Assembly (NCBI GenBank): GCA_035995185.1
Contig: DASYKT010000002.1
Location: forward strand, 1-64,000
Source of the DNA: DASYKT01 sp035995185
Lineage (GTDB): Bacteria; Acidobacteriota; Blastocatellia; Pyrinomonadales; Pyrinomonadaceae
Direction: 5' to 3'
Length of the DNA stretch: 64,000 bases
Shown: piece after piece, positions 57,943 through 64,000 of the stretch
Numbering within the stretch: position 1 is the stretch's first letter
Layout: the number at the start of each line of letters is the position of its first letter
Translations under genes and position numbers: made by a program
Notes under the pieces: model-generated
What the model was told of the DNA's origin: nothing
Database searches by the model: none
The model's input: only the letters and a program-made list of their open reading frames with translations

Positions 57943-59835
57943 GGGAGAACGCTACTGAAACCCGGAGAAACGGAAATCGCTCCATCGAAATTGATCACGA
58001 CGCTGCGCGGACACAACCTGCTGCCGGCAATCGTATTTTTGCCCACGCGACGGCGCTGTGACGAAGCCGCCATGGAAGTTTCTTTGGCCGAAAAAGGGGC
58101 AAAGGTCCCGAGCGCAAAAGAAGAAAAGCGCAAACAGTTGCTCGATGAATTTACCGCCGGTAATCCGGAGATCGCCGGTCACAAGCATCGCCGGATGATC
58201 GTGCGCGGCGGCGTAGCGGCGCACCATGCGGGCCACATTCCGGCCTGGAAACTGCTGATCGAAAAAATGATGTCCGCCGGACTTCTGGACGCGATCTTTG
58301 CCACCTCGACCGTCGCCGCAGGAGTGGATTTTCCCGCGCGCACCGTGGTCATCACCAACGCCGATACGCGCGGCAACGACGGCTGGCGGCCACTGCAGGC
58401 TTCGGAACTGCAGCAGATGACCGGGCGCGCCGGGCGCCGCGGTAAGGATAAAGTCGGTTTTGTGGTGGCTGCGCCGGGGCGATTTCAAAATCCGGGGCGC
58501 ATCGCCTATCTGCTGCGCACCCAGCCCGACCCGCTCGAGAGCCGTTTTCGCTCGACCTACACCTCGCTGGTAAATCTGCTCGACGCATTCAAAAGTTTTG
58601 ACCGGGTGCGCGAGATCGCCGAGAAAAGTTTTGCCTTTCGGGAAACGGCGCGGCAGATAATGAGTCTGGAAAATGACGCGGAAGAAAAGAAGATCGAGAT
58701 CGGCGAGATATTGAGGGCGAGCGGTTTCGATCTGAAACCGGAAGATGCGCTGGCGCTGGAACGGCTGGGCGCTGCGCGCATGCGGCTGCAGGAAAAATTG
58801 CCCGTCACACGCGCGGAGATCCGTCACCGGTGGTTATCGCAGGTGGTGGAAAAAGGCCGCGTCGTCAGCCAGGGGAAAAGCGGCAAGCGGCTGTTTTTGG
58901 TTTTGGATATCAATGGCGAAAAAGTTTCCGCGATGCGCGATGACGGCGTCGGGGCCACGCTGACCCTGGGCCGCCTCAACCGCGTCTATGCAAAAAAATA
59001 TCCGCTCAAGGATGAATCGCTCGAGCTGGCTTTTCACGACATCGTTGAAAAGAAAAATCCCGCACTGCAGGAACCACGCCTGCCGAAAGACCGCGATGAA
59101 GAAACCGATGCGCTAAACATTTTGCAGGAAGCTATGGAGCGACTGGTTCCGGCCGGGCTTTCCGATGAAGATAAAAAAGACGCGCTTGATTCGCTCTGGC
59201 AAACCTGGGACCAGGCGGAATTTATCCAGCGCATATCGCGCGACATCGACAATTTGCAGGAAGAGATCTGGCTGCCTTTTGAACAGCGCGCCCGCGTGCT
59301 CGACCATTTCGGCTACCTCGATTTTAACGGCGAGATGGTGACCGAGAGCGGCAAGTGGCTGGCGGATGTGCGCGTCGACCGCCCGCTGCTGGTGGGCGAA
59401 GCGATCAAGCACGGATTGTTTTCAGGCCTGGAGACAAAAGAAATGGCGGCGCTGATGGCCGCGCTCGCCGCCGATCCCGACCGCAACTATGGCGAACTGG
59501 AAATTTCCGATACCGTTACCACGAACCTCGGCAAACTAACGGAGCTTATCGACGCGGTGGCCGAGATCGAATGGGAAAACGGCGTCGAACCCGCGCCCGA
59601 CCTGAATTTTTCCGCCGCCGCCGCCGCCGAGCTCTGGGCCACTGAGGGAGACGCCGCCACCGACTGGGACGAGCTGGTCGAAAAAACCGCCGCCGAAGAA
59701 GGGGATCTCGTCAGGCTTTTATCCCGCACCGGCGAAGCCCTTTTGCAGATCGCCGCCCTCAAAGATTCGCAGCCCGAAGCCGCCGAGGCCGCACGCGATA
59801 CCGCCGCCGTTATCTTAAGAGAGCCGGTTAGGTGA
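57943..59835 (+). CDS. DEAD/DEAH helicase, C-terminal half of split gene
   Basis: About 630 codons open from 57943. The second RecA-like domain starts at 'LLPAIVFLPTRRRCDEAAME' and has motif V 'FATSTVAAGVDFPARTVVIT' and motif VI 'QQMTGRAGRRGKDKVGF'. A Ski2-like winged-helix and helical C-terminal region follow ('FRSTYTSLVNLLDAF'). There is no proper ATG at the head: TTG at 57991 is the first usual start, and an in-frame CTG at 57955 lies 7 bases after AGGGAG. It needs the N-half for ATP hydrolysis, so it is a pseudogene remnant or one subunit of a two-part enzyme. Confidence 0.85.
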   Translation, partial: GRTLLKPGETEIAPSKLITTLRGHNLLPAIVFLPTRRRCDEAAMEVSLAEKGAKVPSAKEEKRKQLLDEFTAGNPEIAGHKHRRMIVRGGVAAHHAGHIPAWKLLIEKMMSAGLLDAIFATSTVAAGVDFPARTVVITNADTRGNDGWRPLQASELQQMTGRAGRRGKDKVGFVVAAPGRFQNPGRIAYLLRTQPDPLESRFRSTYTSLVNLLDAFKSFDRVREIAEKSFAFRETARQIMSLENDAEEKKIEIGEILRASGFDLKPEDALALERLGAARMRLQEKLPVTRAEIRHRWLSQVVEKGRVVSQGKSGKRLFLVLDINGEKVSAMRDDGVGATLTLGRLNRVYAKKYPLKDESLELAFHDIVEKKNPALQEPRLPKDRDEETDALNILQEAMERLVPAGLSDEDKKDALDSLWQTWDQAEFIQRISRDIDNLQEEIWLPFEQRARVLDHFGYLDFNGEMVTESGKWLADVRVDRPLLVGEAIKHGLFSGLETKEMAALMAALAADPDRNYGELEISDTVTTNLGKLTELIDAVAEIEWENGVEPAPDLNFSAAAAAELWATEGDAATDWDELVEKTAAEEGDLVRLLSRTGEALLQIAALKDSQPEAAEAARDTAAVILREPVR

Positions 59836-60177
59836 TTATTTAACTGCTTCAATATGATCGAAAAATACGTTTATCAGTTTATGATCTTCACAAAGCTCTT
59901 CCACTTCCCGCCAAACATCTAAAATGAATTTCTCAAAATCTCTTAGTTTCATATTTCCCACTTTAATGTGAACGACGCTCGGCGAATTACGATCGATCAT
60001 AACCCTATGAGAAAAATCCGCATCTTTAGTGATTATGATAAAACCATTTTCTCTTGCATAACCCCAAACCTCATCATCGGTCCATTCATCGTTTATCAAA
60101 ACGACAAACTCAAAATTATCGCTCCGCCAAACTTTTATTTTAAAAGGTAAATTTGCGTCAACAAGAAATTTGCTCAT
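59836..60177 (-). CDS. DUF5615 PIN-like toxin
   Basis: A 113-residue Mut7-C/PIN-like protein. 'KFLVDANLPFKI' supplies the first acidic residue, 'DEVWGYARENGFIIITKDAD' the second, and 'DRNSPSVVHIKVGN' is the usual third block. It is the predicted ribonuclease of a toxin-antitoxin pair. Its ATG overlaps the DUF433 stop by four bases. Its stop codon abuts the convergent helicase C-half stop. Confidence 0.82.
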   Translation of the reverse strand: MSKFLVDANLPFKIKVWRSDNFEFVVLINDEWTDDEVWGYARENGFIIITKDADFSHRVMIDRNSPSVVHIKVGNMKLRDFEKFILDVWREVEELCEDHKLINVFFDHIEAVK

Positions 60178-60410
60178 GCTGCAACGGGTCGAATGACGTA
60201 ATTTCTCTCGACCAGATCAGCGGCAAATTTTAGACAGGCATAGATATCATCTTCCGTGAGGGTCGGATAATTTTCCAGAATATCTTTAATGGAATCACCA
60301 TTGCCGAGAAACTCAAGGATAGTTTGCACAGCAATTCTTTTATTGCGAATGGCCGGTTTGCCATTGCAAATATTGGGATCGGTGGTGATTATTTCCGAGA
60401 AGTTTTGCAC
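60174..60410 (-). CDS. DUF433 antitoxin
   Basis: A 78-residue protein with the DUF433 signature 'DPNICNGKPAIRNKRIAVQT' and a C-terminal helical HTH-like segment. DUF433-DUF5615 pairs are a recognised type II toxin-antitoxin arrangement. The start is GTG 60410 with no ribosome site; a promoter ends about five bases upstream, so translation is probably leaderless. Confidence 0.82.
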   Translation of the reverse strand: MQNFSEIITTDPNICNGKPAIRNKRIAVQTILEFLGNGDSIKDILENYPTLTEDDIYACLKFAADLVERNYVIRPVAA

Positions 60411-60415
60411 AAGTT

Positions 60416-60444
60416 ATTATATCGCAACAAATTATCTAAACCAA
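60416..60444 (-). promoter_or_regulatory. Promoter of the DUF433-DUF5615 pair
   Basis: On the minus strand: TTGGTT, 17-base spacer, perfect TATAAT, then five bases to the GTG start of the antitoxin. Confidence 0.55.
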
Positions 60445-60502
60445 TATCTTTTCAACTCTGAATTTTTTAGTCCGATAGGATGAAAAATCTATGGGACTTT
60501 AT

Positions 60503-60610
60503 GAAGCGGGCGCGGGGCGGCCCTTCCGGACTGCAAATTTATTAAGCGCTAATATTTACCCTTCGAGTTGAATACCTCTCAGGTTGGGAAGGGTTGCTTG
60601 CACCCGCTTC
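60503..60610. repeat. 108-bp hairpin element, copy 2
   Basis: GC-rich arms at 60503-60527 and 60587-60610 (GAAGCGGGCGCGGGGC type), imperfect. The internal CAAATTTATTAAGCGCTAA matches the loop region of copy 1. It has the same plus-strand orientation as copy 1. It lies directly downstream of XRE paralogue 3. Confidence 0.8.
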
Positions 60611-60613
60611 TGA

Positions 60614-60877
60614 TTACTTGTATTTCGCTGGCAGGTCTAATTTGTCATTAATTAATTTATCTGCCGAAATACCCGCTATCTCGGCATAAGCTCCGGTAGT
60701 GAGAAGTCCGGGAACTCGATCTCCAGTTTCGTAACGAGCAACATAACCAGGATAAGCTTTCACACCTTGCTTTTCTAAAGCTCTCGCCATCTCTGTTTGT
60801 GATAGCCCTAATTTCGTACGGATACGAATTAGCTTTTCCGTCAAGCGTTTAGGATGTTCTTGTTTGCCGTGTCCCAT
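60614..60877 (-). CDS. Small XRE-type HTH regulator, paralogue 3
   Basis: An 87-residue protein read from ATG 60877 (a TTG directly before it extends the frame by one codon). AAGGAG lies 10 bases upstream. HTH: 'IRTKLGLSQTEMARALEKQG'. The C-terminal 'ISADKLINDKLDLPAKYK' corresponds to 'DVLIDDE..LPKGF' in the other two. A GTP-rich PGYVARYETGDRVPG segment replaces the 'SSISSYENDDRLPT' recognition helix region, implying a different operator. Confidence 0.8.
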   Translation of the reverse strand: MGHGKQEHPKRLTEKLIRIRTKLGLSQTEMARALEKQGVKAYPGYVARYETGDRVPGLLTTGAYAEIAGISADKLINDKLDLPAKYK

Positions 60878-60892
60878 CAAGAAAATTTCTCC

Positions 60893-60938
60893 TTGACAGG
60901 TTTTCGACTTTCATCTAAACTTTTCCTAATTAGGAAAA
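60893..60938 (+). promoter_or_regulatory. Promoter with an 18-bp palindrome over the start site
   Basis: TTGACA (60893-60898), 17-base spacer, TAAACT (60916-60921), then the perfect palindrome TTTTCCTAATTAGGAAAA (60921-60938). It lies between XRE paralogue 3 and a plus-strand hypothetical gene and is a plausible operator for that regulator. Confidence 0.5.
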
Positions 60939-61148
60939 ACGCTCTGACTTCTATTTTACGTGCGCAGTTTTTGTGAATATGGCAGCGCAAGTAGATCAAG
61001 ATTTATCGCCCGTAGAAATCAGTGGCATTTCGATGCTCGTTTTCAAAGATGTGGGATGACGAACGAATTTTGTAAGCATCCCTGTCAATTTTCACCGCTA
61101 AAGCGGTGAGCAACATAAATATAGCATTCTTACGCGACTCCCAAAACC

Positions 61149-61748
61149 GTGAAACAGCGCAAAAGCACAAAATGCTCCCTTGCTATCAATTGGCATTTAC
61201 TTTCAGGCCCGCCTCCTGCATTAGACGGAGAAATGATTCACAAAGCACCTATGGCAGAGCCGGTTGTCGGGCAGCCTCTCTATGTTTTGAATAAAAGTGC
61301 CGAGGTTATCTTAAAAAAATACAGAAAAGCGATCTGGGTATTTCCGCCGGGAAAGCCGAATTTGCATTACCCTGATGCCGACCGGATCCTCGGTAAATAT
61401 ATTGATGAGATCTTAGGCAGTGATCGGAATGGTTCGCACAAACATCTGGCGGCCCTTATGAATACAGCGGCCCTGATCTCTGACATCACGCCCTTATTTC
61501 ATTTTACCTATAGGGTAGCGATGGATGCGCTTGGCAGGAATGCGATCAGATACCTTACTACCAGCGGACAGGGAACAGCCGGAACGAACGATCTCAAACC
61601 GGGAACCTACTATGTTTGTGGCGTCTTTGCGATGGGCAGAGGAACCTGTGCCTGGAATGTTCAGATAAATTTAGAGCCGGGCGAAAATCGCTTGACGCTG
61701 GATAATCGGAATATCGTGAAACCAATTACTTTATCTAAAAATGCGTAG
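61149..61748 (+). CDS. Hypothetical protein
   Basis: Up to 199 residues from GTG 61149; ATG 61233 (171 residues) is an equally possible start and neither has a good ribosome site. A lysine-rich head is followed by 'AIWVFPPGKPNLHYPDADRI' and a C-terminal beta region ending 'GENRLTLDNRNIVKPITL'. There is no signal peptide and no family is recognised. It may be controlled by the palindromic promoter at 60893. Confidence 0.45.
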   Translation: MKQRKSTKCSLAINWHLLSGPPPALDGEMIHKAPMAEPVVGQPLYVLNKSAEVILKKYRKAIWVFPPGKPNLHYPDADRILGKYIDEILGSDRNGSHKHLAALMNTAALISDITPLFHFTYRVAMDALGRNAIRYLTTSGQGTAGTNDLKPGTYYVCGVFAMGRGTCAWNVQINLEPGENRLTLDNRNIVKPITLSKNA

Positions 61749-61945
61749 CGTCCACATATATAGGTGCGGATCGGAAATTGTTGTGCAATTAAACAAGCGC
61801 ATGCTAGTATTTTTATTAGCGTAATTCAACGATCCCTGTAACCAACAATTGTTTCTTCTTAAACGCGTTCTGTCAGTCTTTCGGGCATTTTTCCCAGTGC
61901 TCTGGCGGAAAGCATCACCGGTTTAAATTCTAAAGGAGGAAGATC

Positions 61946-62194
61946 ATGAAATTTCTGAAACTGTTTACATTGTTAGCCCTTTTGATCGGAGTTTGGGCGA
62001 TCGGCAGCAAGCCCGTAGGCGCGACAGACTGCTATCAGGAGTATGTCTGGTGTCTGGCCGATGCGGAGGGCGACCGCGGCACTTGTTACGAAATGTGCAA
62101 CGGGATTATCGCTTGTGAGGTGGTCTGTAATATGAAATATGATAATGATGTCGCGGAATGCGAATTCGAGTATGGGTTGTGTTTGAATCCGTGA
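61946..62194 (+). CDS. Cysteine-rich small secreted protein
   Basis: 82 residues. The signal peptide MKFLKLFTLLALLIGVWAIG ends near residue 26. The mature part of about 55 residues holds eight cysteines ('DCYQEYVWC', 'GTCYEMCNGIIACEVVC', 'ECEFEYGLC'), enough for four disulfides, and is strongly acidic. AAAGGAGG lies 6-7 bases before the ATG, the best ribosome site in this part of the window, so it is probably well expressed. It could be a disulfide-rich secreted peptide. The function is unknown. Confidence 0.7.
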   Translation: MKFLKLFTLLALLIGVWAIGSKPVGATDCYQEYVWCLADAEGDRGTCYEMCNGIIACEVVCNMKYDNDVAECEFEYGLCLNP

Positions 62195-62280
62195 TAAAAG
62201 CTGCTTCTTGATTTTGAGTCCGCGTTTAATTGAGAATCTACATTCATTGGGAAACCGGACTCAAACTATCGCGTTATTTT

Positions 62281-62370
62281 CGTGTGTTTGGTGTGTTTCG
62301 TGGTTAAACTCTTACAGTTGTCTAAGCATAATAAATTAAAACCTTAACCACGAAACACACTAAATACACT
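62281..62370. repeat. Inverted repeat (GTGTTTCGTGGTTAA type)
   Basis: 27-base arms at 62281-62307 and 62344-62370 match with few differences. It is the third member of the CCACGAAACACAC family (see 26480 and 36766). It lies between the Cys-rich peptide and the acetyltransferase gene. Confidence 0.7.
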
Positions 62371-62421
62371 AAACCTGGGGCCGCTGATTTTCAGCTTTAG
62401 ATCGACGTGAACACCGCCACA

Positions 62422-63306
62422 CTAAGTTAAAAACTTTATCATTTCGTACTGATTTAAACTTTCCGTAAATCCGCGGTTCTGAAAAAACCTGACCGCCCCT
62501 GTCAAAGACTCATCCAGATTAATTACCTGCAAAGAATTTTTCTCGTTGGTGTTTTTTTGCAGCTCGCTTAAGAGCAGCGTGCCCGTGCCGCGGTTCCTGT
62601 TTTCTTTCGCCACGGCCAGCTGGGCGATCTTGCCTGAGTCGCCGGAAAATATCAGGTAGCCGATACATTTGTCCGCGATAAAAGCGCCGACTATTTTTTT
62701 AACCTCGCGGGTGCGCTCAATGGCCGCCGGCGAATTTTGCCAGGAAGGTTCGCCGTCCCAAAAGCCTTGCATCAGGTCCCAGTCAGGCCGAACGATCTCT
62801 CTGACCTCCACGCCTTCCGGTAATTCCCGCTCAAATTTCAGGGGCTGTTCGGCTTTTAAGACAAGCAGCTTTCTTGTTTCTTCAAAATCGAGCGCGCGGT
62901 ATAAATTGACCGCCTTTTCGTTGTCTGTGATGACTTCCAAAAGTATCTGTTCGACACCGCGCCCCTGCAAAATGGGCATCATAAATTCGAACATCGCGCG
63001 GCCGGCGCCGCGGCGGCGAAATTCGGGTATCGTGCCCGTGCCGGAGTCGTAGGCGGTCGGACGGCCGTTCCATGGCCCGAAGCCGTTTAAGGAAAACGCC
63101 ACCATTTTTTGGCCGGTAAAACACCCGACCGAGAGATTCAGATCGACGGCGTTGCCTAAAAGATGACGGCGAAACTGCTCTTCGGTATGCTGAAAAGGGA
63201 CCGGGTAATCGGAAAAGGCCTCCAGGAAAGTTTTAAGCAACTCCTGGAAATAACTTTCGTTTAAGAATTTGCAGGTAAACGATGAGTTTTCCTTTACTTC
63301 GGCCAT
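62422..63306 (-). CDS. Double-GNAT acetyltransferase
   Basis: A 294-residue protein with two GNAT folds. The first (residues 8-150) has 'GTIPEFRRRGAGRAMFEFMM', the acetyl-CoA Q/RxxGxG/A loop. The second (160-294) has 'LAVAKENRNRGTGTLLLSEL'. The first loop looks functional and the second is near-consensus too. The substrate is unknown. TTATAATC lies 8 bases before the ATG, implying a leaderless or very short-leader mRNA. It is divergent from ispH. Confidence 0.85.
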   Translation of the reverse strand: MAEVKENSSFTCKFLNESYFQELLKTFLEAFSDYPVPFQHTEEQFRRHLLGNAVDLNLSVGCFTGQKMVAFSLNGFGPWNGRPTAYDSGTGTIPEFRRRGAGRAMFEFMMPILQGRGVEQILLEVITDNEKAVNLYRALDFEETRKLLVLKAEQPLKFERELPEGVEVREIVRPDWDLMQGFWDGEPSWQNSPAAIERTREVKKIVGAFIADKCIGYLIFSGDSGKIAQLAVAKENRNRGTGTLLLSELQKNTNEKNSLQVINLDESLTGAVRFFQNRGFTESLNQYEMIKFLT

Positions 63307-63350
63307 TTGCTAAGATTATAACGGCTTAACAGAAAGTTGAGCTTTAAAAA

Positions 63351-64000
63351 ATGAAAGTTTTACTGGCAGACGAATTCGGTTTTTGTTTTGGCGTGGAACG
63401 CGCGGTCGAGATGGTGGAAAAAGCCATCAATTCCGGCGATACGGTGCGTGCGCTGGGCCCGCTGATCCACAATACACAGGAAATGGACCGTTTGGAGCGC
63501 GAAGGCGTGACGACCATTTCCGAACCCGTGCAGATACAGCCGAGCGAAACCGCCGTTATTCGCGCGCACGGCGTCACGCCCGAGGTGCAGCGCGATCTGG
63601 AACAGCGCGCCTCGAAAGTGGTCGATGCCACCTGCCCGTTCGTCACGCGCGTGCAAAAACTTGCCGCCCGCGCCGCCGCGCAGGACCGCCACGTGGTAGT
63701 GATAGGAAACCCGGACCACCCGGAAATGATCGGCGTTAAAGGTTATGCGCCGGAACATGCATTTGTGGTGCGCGATGCGGAAGAAGTGGCCACGCTGCCG
63801 AAACTGAAAAATCCGCTGGTCGTTTCGCAAACGACGATCAAGGCGCAAACTTTCTTTGACGCGGCCGAAGCCGTCAAATTAAAAACCGACGGCGAAACCC
63901 AGATCATCAACACCATCTGCAGCGCCACCAGAGACAGGCAGGATGCCGCCCGCGCTCTTTCGACCCAGGTCGATGCGTTTTATATCATCGGCGGCCGCCA
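63351..64000 (+). CDS. ispH: 4-hydroxy-3-methylbut-2-enyl diphosphate reductase (3'-truncated)
   Basis: The gene starts at ATG 63351 and runs off the window after 216 codons of the usual about 280-310. It has 'DEFGFCFGVERAVEMVEKA' with the first Fe-S cysteine, 'ATCPFVTRVQKLA' with the second and 'NTICSATRDRQDAA' with the third, plus 'IRAHGV' and 'VVIGNPDHPEMIGVKGY'. It makes isopentenyl and dimethylallyl diphosphate in the last step of the MEP pathway, using a [4Fe-4S] cluster. It is divergent from the GNAT gene, 44 bp apart. Confidence 0.95.
   Translation, partial: MKVLLADEFGFCFGVERAVEMVEKAINSGDTVRALGPLIHNTQEMDRLEREGVTTISEPVQIQPSETAVIRAHGVTPEVQRDLEQRASKVVDATCPFVTRVQKLAARAAAQDRHVVVIGNPDHPEMIGVKGYAPEHAFVVRDAEEVATLPKLKNPLVVSQTTIKAQTFFDAAEAVKLKTDGETQIINTICSATRDRQDAARALSTQVDAFYIIGGR

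Noticed and set aside
57952..58827. 291-codon minus-strand frame opposite the helicase C-half
   Set aside because: The plus strand encodes clear helicase motifs V and VI here; the minus frame is a shadow.
1..64000. CRISPR array, tRNA or rRNA genes
   Set aside because: I looked through the intergenic spaces and saw no regularly spaced direct repeats and no cloverleaf or rRNA signature; the repeats present are hairpin types.

Overview
The window is a 64 kb stretch of a moderately GC-rich bacterial chromosome, most likely an acidobacterium of the Blastocatellia/Pyrinomonadaceae type. The best taxonomic clue is a secreted VWFA-domain protein at 30.9-31.9 kb that matches the 'VWFA-related Acidobacterial domain' family. 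Supporting clues are the many small secreted or Pro/Thr-rich proteins and a heavy load of short dispersed palindromes. Housekeeping genes are scattered: fumC, lpdA, serA, a two-lipoyl 2-oxoacid dehydrogenase E2, secA and a 3'-truncated ispH at the right edge. I see no tRNA, rRNA, CRISPR array, phage or recognisable transposase.

Layout. 0.2-8.2 kb: mostly minus-strand genes (outer-membrane barrel, YceH-like protein, methyltransferase, thioesterase, secreted proteins, fumC), with one plus-strand DEDDy exonuclease. 8.3-12.9 kb: a Yip1/TPR membrane protein, methyltransferase, rhodanese, lipoprotein and lpdA. 13.0-15.6 kb: a large secreted serine protease that also carries a von Willebrand D-like domain and an Ig-like domain. 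15.8-19.4 kb: a remnant of a TIGR01777 oxidoreductase gene, then a tightly coupled run of HipA-like kinase, DUF3037, intact TIGR01777 oxidoreductase and AraC regulator. 19.5-33.9 kb: TMEM175-like channel, serA, secreted proteins, an M61 peptidase, E2, an OmpA-family protein, the VWFA protein and a TlpA-like redoxin.

33.9-41.2 kb is a minus-strand cluster joining polyamine enzymes to membrane proteins: speD, a DUF4178 zinc-ribbon membrane protein, a previously unlisted 49-residue membrane protein, DUF350, a membrane-fused spermidine synthase, a Tat-type FAD amine-oxidase-like protein and a polytopic membrane protein. It is the best candidate here for a poorly described system, possibly polyamine-linked envelope homeostasis.

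41.3-52.8 kb: a lipoprotein, a berberine-bridge-type FAD oxidase, a TonB-domain protein, two small XRE regulators, secA, and three translationally coupled secreted/membrane genes, two of which share a tandemly duplicated C-terminal domain. 53.0-59.8 kb: a Ski2-like DEAD/DEAH helicase gene split into two halves by about 4.0 kb. The insert's edges are a 9-bp inverted repeat, and removing it in silico restores one frame of about 939 codons. The insert carries a 253-bp palindromic element, a hypothetical gene and a three-gene operon with a DECR-type reductase. 59.8-64 kb: a DUF433/DUF5615 toxin-antitoxin pair, a third XRE paralogue, a cysteine-rich secreted peptide, a double-GNAT acetyltransferase and ispH.

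At least nine families of short dispersed palindromic repeats occupy intergenic space. One of them supplies the C-terminus of a coding gene. All functional calls come from reading the sequence alone; no database search was run.
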